DNA of 64,000 nt from Levilactobacillus lanxiensis (GTDB taxonomy: Bacteria > Bacillota > Bacilli > Lactobacillales > Lactobacillaceae): the NCBI RefSeq assembly GCF_016861655.1, contig NZ_BOLN01000002.1, positions 124,001 through 188,000 of the forward strand, in the 5' to 3' direction. Below, one piece after another: positions 52,817-61,098 of the stretch. The notes beneath the pieces are model-generated. The model was not told the DNA's origin. It saw only the letters and a list, made by a program, of their open reading frames with translations, and searched no databases. A program made the position numbers and the translations under genes. Position 1 is the first letter of the stretch. Each line of letters begins with the position of its first letter.

Positions 52817-53759
52817 GTTTCAGTTGCCCCCTCTTAGCAATGACCCGCACGAGTGCGTTGAAGAATAATGACATCAGTAACAGGATCAAAGCCAAGGACC
52901 ATAAGGCGTTGTTTGGCAGCGTCCCATCAATCGTATCCCCGATACCAGTGGTTAGTTGACTGGTCAATGTTGAAGCGGGTGAAATTAAGTTCTTAGGCAT
53001 AATCGCCGCGTTCCCGATAACCATTTGAACGGCTAAGGCTTCCCCGAAAGCCCGGGCCATCCCAAAGATCACGGCCGTTAAGATTCCAGGCGTCGCTGAA
53101 CGCAGGATTACCCGTGACACCGTTTGCCAACGCGTTGCACCCAACGCCAAGGAAGCTTCCTTGAAGTGCCGGGGCACTGCCCGTAAGCTATCGACCGTCA
53201 TGGACGTAATCGTTGGCAGAACCATGACAAACAGCACGAAGGTGGCCGAGATAATCCCGAATCCGGAACCACCGACCACGTGGCGCATGAATGGCACCAC
53301 CACGGCCAGGCCAATGAACCCGTACACAACGGAAGGAATTCCAACCAGTAATTCAATCACGGGTTGTAAGAGCTTTCGGCCCTTGTTTGGTGAGATTTCG
53401 GTCATGAAGATGGCCGTCCCAACAGCAAAGGGTGTGGCCACAATCGCGGCGGCAAAGGTCACTGCGAACGACCCGACAATCATAGGTAAGGCCCCAATAT
53501 GGCCCTGATCAGGCGCCCAGTTAGTCCCAAACAAGAACTTGGTCAGGCTGACGTGGTTCTGGGTAAACGTGGCGACCCCTTTAGACGTGATGAACCAGAG
53601 CATTGACGCCACCACCAAGATGATGACCCCAATACAGAGGTAACTGATACCCTTACCCATCCAGTCCTCACGTGTGGCCCGCGTGGCGTGATGCAAGCGC
53701 GCTGACCAGTCGTTGGACTGCGATTTCTGTTTCTTAAGTTGAAAATTTGTTTGCTCCAT
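52806..53759 (-). CDS. pstC: PstC: phosphate ABC transporter permease
   Basis: 317 residues, six membrane helices after a charged cytoplasmic N-terminus. Motifs IVATPFAVGTAIFMTEI and KEASLALGATRWQTVSRVIL match PstC. AAGGGGGAG precedes the ATG at 53759. A terminator-like hairpin separates it from pstS. Confidence 0.94.
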   Translation of the reverse strand: MEQTNFQLKKQKSQSNDWSARLHHATRATREDWMGKGISYLCIGVIILVVASMLWFITSKGVATFTQNHVSLTKFLFGTNWAPDQGHIGALPMIVGSFAVTFAAAIVATPFAVGTAIFMTEISPNKGRKLLQPVIELLVGIPSVVYGFIGLAVVVPFMRHVVGGSGFGIISATFVLFVMVLPTITSMTVDSLRAVPRHFKEASLALGATRWQTVSRVILRSATPGILTAVIFGMARAFGEALAVQMVIGNAAIMPKNLISPASTLTSQLTTGIGDTIDGTLPNNALWSLALILLLMSLFFNALVRVIAKRGQLKHER

Positions 53760-53775
53760 CTGTTGACTCCCCCTT

Positions 53776-53810
53776 AAAAAAAGTGAAGGTGCTACGACCG
53801 CACCTCCACC
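53776..53810 (-). terminator. Intercistronic attenuator between pstS and pstC
   Basis: On the minus strand GGAGGTGC and GCACCTTC pair over GGTCGTA and run into ACTTTTTTT. Partial termination here would make PstS in excess of the membrane parts. Confidence 0.75.
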
Positions 53811-53840
53811 CATGTGACTACGACAATTTGTTCGTGGCGC

Positions 53841-54737
53841 TTAGTTCTGGGTCACAGTCCCCTTAGCGTCCTTAGTAACTTTCATATCATGGATACTGAT
53901 GTAGCCCATGTCTTTAACCAAACTGTCTTGAACAGTCTTGGAATCCATGTACTTCAGGAAAGCAGCAACGGCTTTGTCAGGCGTGCCCTTCGTGTACATG
54001 TGTTCGTAGGACCAGATCTTCCACTTGTTACTTTCAACGTTGTTGTCCGTTGGCGTAACGTTGTCAATGGAAACAGCTTGTAACTTGTTCGTGAAGTATG
54101 AGAAGGCCAAGTAGCTAATGGCACCAGGCGTCGTCGCAACAATCTTTTGAACGGCACCGTTAGAGTCTTGTTCTTGTGACTTCACAGCGGTTGCGCCCTT
54201 GAGAACAGCATTTTCAAAGGTTGCTCGTGTCCCACTACCTTGCGCACGGTTGATGATGACGATCTTTTGGTCTTTACCGCCAACTTCTTTCCAGTTGGTA
54301 ATCTTACCGGTAAAGATTTGTTTTACTTGCGCCATCTTTAAGTTCTTGATGCCGGCATCCTTGTTCACAACGGGTGCCATCCCAACAACGGCAACCTTGT
54401 GGTCAGTCAATTTGTCTGCCTTGATACCTTCTTTTTCTTCAGCGAAGATATCTGAGTTCCCAATTGAAACGGCCCCAGCTTGCACTTGGCTTAACCCAGT
54501 CCCGGAACCCCCACCTTGAACGGTCAAGTTAACCTTGCTGTTCTTAGCTTGGAAGTTGGCGCCGGCCTTGGCAGCCAATGGTTGTAAGGCGGTTGACCCC
54601 ACAGCCGTGACCTTGCCAGAAAGTGCTTCACTACTACTGCTGCTCTTGCTGCTAGTCGAACTGGTTGCCTTACCACAGCCCACTAATAGTAAACTGATTG
54701 TTGCAATCCCCATCGCTAACTTTGTTCCCTTATTCAT
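53841..54737 (-). CDS. pstS: PstS: phosphate-binding lipoprotein
   Basis: 298 residues. Signal with lipobox LLVGCG near residue 20 and a Ser-rich linker (SSTSSKSSSSSEALSG). The phosphate-site motifs AVGSTALQPL, GGGSGTGLSQV and RAQGSGTRATFE are present. TGGAGTG precedes the ATG at 54737. First gene of the operon, with a PHO-like box upstream. The lysine- and asparagine-rich codon use resembles other highly expressed genes here. Confidence 0.95.
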   Translation of the reverse strand: MNKGTKLAMGIATISLLLVGCGKATSSTSSKSSSSSEALSGKVTAVGSTALQPLAAKAGANFQAKNSKVNLTVQGGGSGTGLSQVQAGAVSIGNSDIFAEEKEGIKADKLTDHKVAVVGMAPVVNKDAGIKNLKMAQVKQIFTGKITNWKEVGGKDQKIVIINRAQGSGTRATFENAVLKGATAVKSQEQDSNGAVQKIVATTPGAISYLAFSYFTNKLQAVSIDNVTPTDNNVESNKWKIWSYEHMYTKGTPDKAVAAFLKYMDSKTVQDSLVKDMGYISIHDMKVTKDAKGTVTQN

Positions 54738-54872
54738 CTCTGTCACTCCATGTCTTTTTAAGATATAGTAGAACCACCACAACGTAAGCTAAGTCGCAAA
54801 TGTTTCGTGGTGCCTCCCCTTAACTTACAAGGCCAATTCTACGTGGTGAATTTATGTTTTTCGTCGCAATCG

Positions 54873-54889
54873 TGTAAATTTTCGGTAAA
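54873..54889 (-). promoter_or_regulatory. Candidate PhoP (PHO) box of the pst operon
   Basis: Minus-strand direct repeats TTTACC and TTTACA with 5 bp between (11-bp period), as in Bacillota PhoP sites. They lie about 135 bp before pstS. Confidence 0.6.
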
Positions 54890-55023
54890 TGTTGCCGAAA
54901 TCTCTATAAATTCGTTTATATTGAGATACTTAACCCCCAAACACGATTAATCAACTAATTACGGGTGATTAATTGCGTAATATCAAGAGAATGGCTAGAA
55001 TTAAAGGTAAGAGGTGACCAGAA

Positions 55024-55374
55024 GTGGCAAATAAAAATGTAAAAGCCGCACGGCACGCCATCATCGTTGATATGAACGACTTTTTGATGGACTACGCTGC
55101 CAACAAGTTAGGGAAACAACCCGACTTGGCTGAAAAGGTAGCAGCTGCCGCAAAGAATGATCTTTCAGAATTAGACAACCTATTTAAAGACAACGGTGTC
55201 GGTCGACGGACCAAGTACTTGGACCTCGCTGCAGGTTTTCTCCGCGACGAAGCCGATGCTGACGATGAAGACACCAGTCATGACTTTACCGCTGCTAGCG
55301 ACGCCTTGGCTAAAGAAGCGATGGCTTACCTTAGCAGTCACACCAACGAATTCGACCGCTGGGAAGAAGAATAA
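55024..55374 (+). CDS. Small acidic soluble protein, unknown
   Basis: 116 residues, acidic and helical, with no signal peptide (MANKNVKAARHAIIVDMNDF start; DEADADDEDTSHDF acidic stretch). GTG at 55024 with AGAGGTGA. Divergent from pstS and closed by a strong terminator. No recognised family. Confidence 0.7.
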   Translation: MANKNVKAARHAIIVDMNDFLMDYAANKLGKQPDLAEKVAAAAKNDLSELDNLFKDNGVGRRTKYLDLAAGFLRDEADADDEDTSHDFTAASDALAKEAMAYLSSHTNEFDRWEEE

Positions 55375-55391
55375 GATTTTGACTGAAACAC

Positions 55392-55427
55392 AAAACACCT
55401 CACGAAAAAAATTCGTGAGGTGTTTTT
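55392..55427. terminator. Bidirectional terminator
   Basis: AAAACACCTCACGAA and TTCGTGAGGTGTTTT are perfect complements with A/T tracts on both sides. Confidence 0.9.
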
Positions 55428-55435
55428 ATTTTGCT

Positions 55436-55639
55436 TTACTTCCACTGCCAGAGGTCAGCCTTCATGTTAGTCGCAATGATTTTGGCCAGTAGATCAACAA
55501 ACTGATCGGGCATGTAGGCGGTCGTATCCAGTGTCGTTGCTTGGTCATTGACCTTGGTGATGGTCAGGCCTTGATGTTCAAGAGTCAGCCCATACTTGGG
55601 GGCAATCTGGCAGAGCCGTTCGACTTGTTCTTCGTTCAC
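55436..55639 (-). CDS. Small protein, unknown
   Basis: 67 residues (MNEEQVERLCQIAPKYGLTL ... ADLWQWK), soluble. GTG at 55639 follows GGAGG at 7-nt spacing. Repeat R12 points toward its start 68 bp upstream. No known family. Confidence 0.65.
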   Translation of the reverse strand: MNEEQVERLCQIAPKYGLTLEHQGLTITKVNDQATTLDTTAYMPDQFVDLLAKIIATNMKADLWQWK

Positions 55640-55706
55640 GGGAGGTCCTCCTTGTCTAGTGTCTTTAAGACGAGCTTAGCCAATCCCCCCAGCCACGTCA
55701 AGTTGG

Positions 55707-55924
55707 TCCTGTCTTTGTTGTCGCCTCCGGGATGGTAAAAACTGGGCCGGAACGCGGTGGGCAGGACGCTGGAAGCCAAAGGACGGTCTTCCAGCTCGCT
55801 TTGAGCCTCTAAGGAACGAGTCTCAAAGTCGCCATTTACTGGGCTTAATCGCCCAGTAAATCCCACGGCTGAGCCCATTTTTACCATCCCTGCGGCTGAC
55901 ACTCGCCCAACCCCAACTTGACCG
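55707..55924 (-). repeat. Structured repeat copy R12, short class
   Basis: Outer arms GTCAAGTTGG (55707-55716) and CCAACTTGAC (55913-55922) are perfect 10-bp complements. On the minus strand: TCAGCCGCAGGG, GATGGTAAAAATGGG with its complement on the return strand, GCCGTGGG, hairpin ATTTACTGGGC/GCCCAGTAAAT, CTTTGAG hairpin, GCTGGAAG hairpin, box CCGGAGGC. Confidence 0.86.
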
Positions 55925-55982
55925 CCTGTGGCCGGCCCTTGTCGTTTGTCTTCTTAACTATCTTCCACCCCGATTGCTAATA

Positions 55983-56016
55983 AACAAACCCCATGACTAC
56001 GGAATAAGCCATGGGG
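55983..56016 (-). terminator. Terminator-like hairpin
   Basis: CCCCATG (55989-55995) and CATGGGG (56010-56016) pair; the minus strand continues TTTGTTTA. Confidence 0.5.
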
Positions 56017-56130
56017 CAAAAAGTTCAATTTTAAATACCAATCATTGTCAGCTACCAGGCTTAGAAACGATACCGTCAAGAACAAACCTGACAACTGTCG
56101 TGGAGCAATTGGCAACACAACTGGTTCTCA

Positions 56131-56338
56131 CAACCAACGTGTAAGCCGTGAGGGCGGCGAAAATAACTTCAGCCGTGGGAATGCCCTTAGTAGCGCTTTT
56201 AGCTGCTTAGGGCATTGGCGTCTTTGAGACGTGCTCTTACGGCTCAAAGCGAGGGCGAAGACCGCTCTTTGGCTTCGCCCGTCCGCCCCAGCGTTCCAGG
56301 TTATTTTCGCCGCCCGGTAAGGCGCTGACAACGATCAG
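56131..56338 (+). repeat. Structured repeat copy R13, short class with GAGG/GTAAGG boxes
   Basis: Box TAAGCCGTGAGG, shell GGCGGCGAAAATAAC with GTTATTTTCGCCGCC (perfect, but different from R3 at several pairs), hairpin ATGCCCTTAG/CTTAGGGCAT type, TTTGAG/CTCAAA with bulged A, GGGCGAAG/CTTCGCCC with bulged A, box CCGGTAAGGCGC. It ends 2 bp from the stop codon of the HPr-like gene. Confidence 0.84.
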
Positions 56339-56339
56339 C

Positions 56340-56603
56340 TTAATAACAATACTTGTCTTTGGCTAATTGCTGATGAATGGCGGCGGCTAATTGGGCCTCG
56401 TCTGGACCATCCGTCACCACCTGCACAAAGTCACCCCCATGCTTCGAAAGCTCCGCGACCTCCTGGGCTCGTTTGGGATTGAGGTCCGTGTTGCGCACCC
56501 GAATCGTGGCCGTTCCGGTGTAACGCTGACAAATTTTCTGGAGCGCGACACTTTCGTCAGTTGCAGGCATTTCTTGGTATAATGGGAATCCGATTGTTTT
56601 CAT
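56340..56603 (-). CDS. HPr-like small protein lacking phosphorylation sites
   Basis: 87 residues. By eye the segment VALQKICQRYTGTATIRV to DGPDEAQLAAAIHQQL lines up with HPr from after the active loop to the C-terminus. The active-site stretch equivalent to IHARPA reads EMPATDES, without His15, and the Ser46 region (LKSIMG) reads PKRAQE. It may be an HPr-fold protein without phosphotransfer. AGAGGTG precedes the ATG. A sigma-A promoter overlapping a perfect cre lies directly upstream. Family assignment is tentative. Confidence 0.55.
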   Translation of the reverse strand: MKTIGFPLYQEMPATDESVALQKICQRYTGTATIRVRNTDLNPKRAQEVAELSKHGGDFVQVVTDGPDEAQLAAAIHQQLAKDKYCY

Positions 56604-56623
56604 CTGTAATCACCTCTGAATTA

Positions 56624-56652
56624 ATTGTAAGCGATTACATCGGCTTTGCCAA
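56624..56652 (-). promoter_or_regulatory. Promoter with perfect cre (CcpA site)
   Basis: Minus-strand -35 TTGGCA (56652-56647), 17-bp spacer and -10 TACAAT (56629-56624). TGTAAGCGATTACA at 56626-56639 fits every position of the cre consensus TGWAANCGNTNWCA and overlaps the -10, so CcpA should repress the gene in rich sugar. Confidence 0.78.
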
Positions 56653-56756
56653 TACCTTTTACCAATTTTCACAAAGTCACTGACCGAACCCTTCTCGCAA
56701 CCACTGCTCTGGGAAAAATCACATAGCGCTTTGACCTATGACTTTCCGAACACGCG

Positions 56757-56785
56757 TTCAAACCCAGGGCAAAGTGTGGTATGAT
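56757..56785 (+). promoter_or_regulatory. Promoter of the helicase operon
   Basis: TTCAAA (56757-56762), 17-bp spacer, TATGAT (56780-56785), 28 bp before the chosen start. Confidence 0.55.
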
Positions 56786-56812
56786 ATTGCCAGAAATGGA
56801 GGCGATGGCGGC

Positions 56813-59176
56813 ATGACCACCAAACTTGGCGTCCGGGAATTAGTGGAGTTCACGCTCCGTACCGGCGACCTCAGTGCCACTTCCGGCAGCCAGAATACGG
56901 CCTTACTGGGCGCACAGATCCACCGTCGTCTACAGAAACAACGCGGTGAAAATTATCAAAAGGAATACTACCTCGACAAAGAATTGACGCTAAACGGCGA
57001 CGACTACCTGCTTCACGGCCGGGCCGACGGGGTCACTTTGACTGAAGACGCCGCCAGCATCGAGGAAATCAAGACGTCTGAAACCGTCTTTGATCAGCTG
57101 AGCGACAACACCCTGACCCTCTACTGGGCGCAGGTGAAAATTTATGCCTACCTTTTAATGGAAAAAGAATCTGATTTAGATCAGGTCACGTTGACCCTGA
57201 CCTACTTTCAGACCAACACGGAAACGACGACCCAAACGGACCAAACCATCACGCGTGAAGAGGCCGCAGCCTTCTTTGATAAGGTCATCACGGAATACAT
57301 TACCTGGCTTAAATTTCGCTCGGACCTGCGCGAGCGGCGAGACCCCACTATTCAGGCGCTGACCTTCCCATTTGGCCAGTACCGGCCGGGCCAACGCGAG
57401 CTCGCCGTGGCCGTCTACAAGACCGTTCTCACCAGCAAACGCCTTTTCGCCGAGGCCCCAACTGGGACCGGAAAGACCATCTCCACGCTTTTTCCCACCA
57501 TCAAGGCGATTGGCGAGGGCGTGATTCAACGCATCTTCTACCTGACCGCCAAGCAGAGCACGCGGCGGGTGGCCGAGGAAGCCGTCGACCTGATGGCCAG
57601 TCAGGGACTGAAGCTCAAGAGCATCACCCTGACGGCCAAGGACAAGATCAAGTTTCCTGAGGAGGCCGACCTCCAGCCCGATGAGAACCCTTATATGCTG
57701 GGCTATTACGACCGATTAAAGCCGGCCTTGCTGGACCTCATTCAACACAATGACCAGCTCACCCGCCCGGTCATCGAAGAATACGCGCGCAAACACACGC
57801 TGGACCCGTTTGAATTTCAGCTGGACGCGAGCCTCTTTTGTGATATCATCATCGGCGATTACAACTACCTCTTCGACCCGCAAGTTCACCTCCAACGCTT
57901 CTTTGCGACCGAGGACCCCGACAACTTTTTCCTAATCGACGAAGCCCACAACCTGGTCAGTCGGTCCCGCGATATGTACTCGGCGGAAATCAATAGTCAG
58001 CCGCTGGACCGCTTGATTGAAACCAGTCGGGACCTGGCCCAAGCCACGCCCAAACTGCGACGGCGGCTCCAAGACCTGCGTGCCACTTTTAGTGATATCG
58101 CCCAACCATTGATCGACGACGGCCAGACCGACAGCACCTTTTTGATGCCGCCGGAAAACTTCGACCACGACCTCAGCCGCTTGGTGGAGGCTATTCACGA
58201 CTGGCTAGTTGACCAGCCACAGACGCCCTTCACCCAGGCCATCCTCGACTACTACTTCGCCGCCATCAGCTACCAGCGCATCGGCGAGTACTACGACGAC
58301 ACCTACCGCATGCGCCTCGAGCTGGACAACGGCAACATCATGCTCAAGGAATTGTGCCTGGACCCCAGCGCCTTTCTCGCCGACAGTCTCGCGCTGGGCC
58401 ACGGCGCCGTGCTCTTCTCGGCCACCCTGTCGCCCATGGACTATTACCAAAACGTGTTGGGCGGCGACCAGGACAGTCTGGCCTACCAACTCGACTCCCC
58501 GTTTGAACCCGCGCACCAAGAAATCCTGGTCACGACCTACATTCAAACGACCTACAAACAGCGTAACGCCAATCTGGCCAACATCTTACTGGCGATTAAA
58601 AACTTGATTGACGGCAAGACCGGCAACTACCTGATTTTTTTGCCTTCCTATAGTTATCTACTTGACGTCAGCCAGGCCTTTCATCTGGCCTACCCGCACG
58701 TCAAAACCGTCTGCCAGGAGTCCCAAATGGCCGAGGCCAACCGGACGGCCTTCCTCGCCAGCTTCACGGCCAACCCCAGTGAAACACTGGTCGGCTTTGC
58801 CCTGCTCGGTGGCATTTTCTCCGAGGGTATCGACTTGAAAGCCGACCGCTTGATTGGCGTCGGCATTGTTAGCGTTGGCCTGCCCGGACTCAACCCGGAG
58901 ACCAATCTGCTGCGCGACTACTTTGACGAGCGTTCTCATCGTGGCTTTGCCTACGCCTACCAGCTGCCCGGTCTGAATAACGTGTTCCAGGCGGCTGGTC
59001 GTCTGATTCGTGGGTCGAAGGACGTGGGGATTATTTTACTGATGGATCAACGATTCGCCAGCCCCCGCTACACCAACCTGTATCCGCGGCACTGGCAACA
59101 CTTCCACCGAATTTATCGGCCCGAACAGCTCAGTCCCGCGATTGAAAATTTCTGGCATCAGGAGGTGCCCCAATGA
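56813..59176 (+). CDS. DinG/XPD-like helicase fused to an N-terminal PD-(D/E)XK (Cas4-like) nuclease domain
   Basis: 787 residues. N-terminal 190 residues carry a nuclease core: GAQIHRRL, LLHGRADGV, IEEIKTSE and WAQVKIYAYLL (the D...ExK and QxxxY pattern). The helicase follows: Walker A EAPTGTGKTI, DEAH box LIDEAHNL, and C-terminal motifs LFSATLSP, GGIFSEGIDL and QAAGRLIRG. The Cys residues that hold the 4Fe-4S cluster in XPD/DinG relatives are missing (KDKIKF and PDENPYMLGYYDR where cysteines are usual). GGAGG lies 10 nt before the ATG at 56813. First gene of a three-gene coupled operon; probably DNA repair or defence (inference). Confidence 0.85.
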   Translation: MTTKLGVRELVEFTLRTGDLSATSGSQNTALLGAQIHRRLQKQRGENYQKEYYLDKELTLNGDDYLLHGRADGVTLTEDAASIEEIKTSETVFDQLSDNTLTLYWAQVKIYAYLLMEKESDLDQVTLTLTYFQTNTETTTQTDQTITREEAAAFFDKVITEYITWLKFRSDLRERRDPTIQALTFPFGQYRPGQRELAVAVYKTVLTSKRLFAEAPTGTGKTISTLFPTIKAIGEGVIQRIFYLTAKQSTRRVAEEAVDLMASQGLKLKSITLTAKDKIKFPEEADLQPDENPYMLGYYDRLKPALLDLIQHNDQLTRPVIEEYARKHTLDPFEFQLDASLFCDIIIGDYNYLFDPQVHLQRFFATEDPDNFFLIDEAHNLVSRSRDMYSAEINSQPLDRLIETSRDLAQATPKLRRRLQDLRATFSDIAQPLIDDGQTDSTFLMPPENFDHDLSRLVEAIHDWLVDQPQTPFTQAILDYYFAAISYQRIGEYYDDTYRMRLELDNGNIMLKELCLDPSAFLADSLALGHGAVLFSATLSPMDYYQNVLGGDQDSLAYQLDSPFEPAHQEILVTTYIQTTYKQRNANLANILLAIKNLIDGKTGNYLIFLPSYSYLLDVSQAFHLAYPHVKTVCQESQMAEANRTAFLASFTANPSETLVGFALLGGIFSEGIDLKADRLIGVGIVSVGLPGLNPETNLLRDYFDERSHRGFAYAYQLPGLNNVFQAAGRLIRGSKDVGIILLMDQRFASPRYTNLYPRHWQHFHRIYRPEQLSPAIENFWHQEVPQ

Positions 59177-59865
59177 AAACCAAACTCACTTTAGAAATGG
59201 AAGCGACACTCTACGCGTACTGCCGAGAAGCCGGCGCGTTTGCGGTCGAAGAGGTCACCATGCCCGACGACGCTGGGATTGTGGACACCCTGAGCTACCA
59301 GGAGATGCCCGATAAATCCATCGAGTGGCGCTGCTACGAGCTGAAGGTCACCAAGAGTGATTTTCACTCGAAGGCCAAACTCTCCTTCGTCGGCCACTAC
59401 AACTACTTCGTCCTGCCGCTCAAGCTCTACCAAACGGTTCAAGACGAGATTCCGCCCCGCATCGGCGTCCTGATTTACCGACCCTTTGATGCGGAAATGC
59501 TGGCGACCGCGACCGAAGCGCCCAGCACCCCGGGCTACCTGACCGTTGCTCGGCCGCCCCGCCATCAGGACCTGCAAGTGCCTGCCTCGGAGCTGACGAC
59601 CCGATTCATCGCTTCGCAGGCACGGGAGGTCGGCAAGGCCAAGCAGATGGCGACCGGTCTCAAACAGTATTCAACTGACCGGCTCTACCAGGAATTGAAG
59701 AAACGCCACCAACATTATGATATCTACGATCCAGATGCCAACTTCTATGATCAGTTCATCGAGGACACCCAATCGACGGCGGTCACGGCCCTGCAGAGTG
59801 AAATCGATGCCCTGAACCTGGAACGCCACGACCTCCAGCAACAGCTAAAGGAGCAGCGGCCATGA
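59173..59865 (+). CDS. PD-(D/E)XK-fold nuclease-like protein (MmcB-type)
   Basis: 230 residues. The N-terminal half has the restriction-fold pattern: EEVTMPDDAGIVDTLSYQ followed by EWRCYELKVTKSDFHS, that is Asp...ExK. GHYNYFVLPLKL continues the core. The C-terminal part is a Gln/Glu-rich coiled coil (TALQSEIDALNLERHDLQQQ). It overlaps the helicase by 4 bp and the next gene by 4 bp. The catalytic residues look complete, so it may cut DNA in concert with the helicase. Family name tentative. Confidence 0.65.
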   Translation: MKTKLTLEMEATLYAYCREAGAFAVEEVTMPDDAGIVDTLSYQEMPDKSIEWRCYELKVTKSDFHSKAKLSFVGHYNYFVLPLKLYQTVQDEIPPRIGVLIYRPFDAEMLATATEAPSTPGYLTVARPPRHQDLQVPASELTTRFIASQAREVGKAKQMATGLKQYSTDRLYQELKKRHQHYDIYDPDANFYDQFIEDTQSTAVTALQSEIDALNLERHDLQQQLKEQRP

Positions 59866-60776
59866 TTTATTTTCCTTATTTTCGGGGGCGACAGTACGAC
59901 CTTTTGGCCCTGAAAAACATTGCCCAACAACACATTCTGCCGCCTAACATTATTCCGATTATCGAACCCGTCCGGGACATCCGAGCCCTGCCCCAAACCG
60001 TGGCGGCCTTCGTCGAACACGACCAACCACTAGTGGTGATTGCCAATCCAACCGTCAGCGACTACGCCTTGACCAAACAAAAGCTCCACGACTGGCGGCC
60101 CTACGCGGACAATCCGCAATTGATTGTCGGCCACATTCTGACGCCTACCGTCATCCCCGCTAGCCTCCAACCAGCCGCAAATCACCGAACGTTGTTGGTC
60201 GGTCGCCAATACGATGAACTGGTTGCCGCCCAACATGCTGGTTGGCTCAACGACCCGAGTTATTTGCTAGTGCCGCCCGAGGCGCGGATTCGCCAGCTCA
60301 TCACCCGGCCCACCGTCAGTCTCTTTGACCATGCCTGGCTGCCGGAACACGAGCGCAGTTACGCCGATATCACCGACGGCTTCTTCAGTGATGACTGGGT
60401 GCTCGCCACCCTCGACGGCTATCACGGCGTCAGTGACTACACGATTGGTGGCGCGCACTACAGCGAGCACGGCTATCCAGCTCGCGCCGTCACCCTGCAC
60501 CTCACCTACTTTCACGGCGACCAGCTCCGCATCCACCGCTTCGTTTCCGATGACCGCGAAGACTTCCGCCATCCCAAGGAGAAGTTTTTCCAAGCAGTCG
60601 CGAAACTGGCCGCCTGGTTGCCAGACCACCCGGACGTCCAAACGCCGGCAGCCCTGGCTCTGGCGGACTACCATACGTCGCAACATTTTCCGGGACTGGG
60701 CGTGGTAAAGCGCCTCAGCCTGGAGCACCACCTACAGACGATGGCCGCTTACTTCAAACTGCATTATCCAGAATGA
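59862..60776 (+). CDS. sce7725-family protein
   Basis: 304 residues. The start MIYFPYFRGRQYDLLALKNI with IIPIIEPVRD, then VVIANPTVSDYAL and SLFDHAWL fit the sce7725 family, which is usually paired with the nuclease-like sce7726. Here its partner is a different PD-(D/E)XK protein. No function is established. AAAGGAG in the end of the previous gene is its ribosome site. It ends the operon; repeat R14 begins 18 bp after the stop. Confidence 0.7.
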   Translation: MIYFPYFRGRQYDLLALKNIAQQHILPPNIIPIIEPVRDIRALPQTVAAFVEHDQPLVVIANPTVSDYALTKQKLHDWRPYADNPQLIVGHILTPTVIPASLQPAANHRTLLVGRQYDELVAAQHAGWLNDPSYLLVPPEARIRQLITRPTVSLFDHAWLPEHERSYADITDGFFSDDWVLATLDGYHGVSDYTIGGAHYSEHGYPARAVTLHLTYFHGDQLRIHRFVSDDREDFRHPKEKFFQAVAKLAAWLPDHPDVQTPAALALADYHTSQHFPGLGVVKRLSLEHHLQTMAAYFKLHYPE

Positions 60777-60793
60777 GATTGGTACGTGTCTTT

Positions 60794-60985
60794 CGTTCCC
60801 GGCGGCGGATTCAACCTGTTCTGCTGTGGGGAACGGTTCCGGCCTGTGAAGCGGTCCTACACCTCGCCTGAAAGCCTGGAAAGCCACCAGTCTCCCAGGT
60901 CGCCCCGTGCTCTAAACTGAGAAATTCACTCAGTTAAGACCACCGACACAGCTGCCCAGGTTGATCCGCCTCTGGTCACTCACAC
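60794..60985 (-). repeat. Structured repeat copy R14, long-class domain without shell
   Basis: On the minus strand: GTGACCAGAGGCGGATCAA, CAGCTGTGTCGGTGGTC, hairpin AACTGAG/CTCAGTT with TGAATTT loop, TAGAGCACGGGGCGACC, further hairpins, CCCCACAGCAG and CCGCCGCCGGGAACG. The CTGGTGAAAATGG shell of other copies is missing at both ends. Confidence 0.78.
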
Positions 60986-61098
60986 TAGTCATCTCATTCT
61001 TGATTTGCGAAATCAAACCAAGTCACGACTGGTTAACGTCACTGGCTGCTGGAGAAATTTTCTCACAACACGTCACTAGATTGCGTGGCACAATCGCT

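Noticed and set aside
56813-60776. Naming the helicase operon as a known defence system such as a CRISPR-Cas4 or DISARM locus
   Set aside because: No Cas1/Cas2, methyltransferase or other required partners are present; only the fold of single domains agrees.
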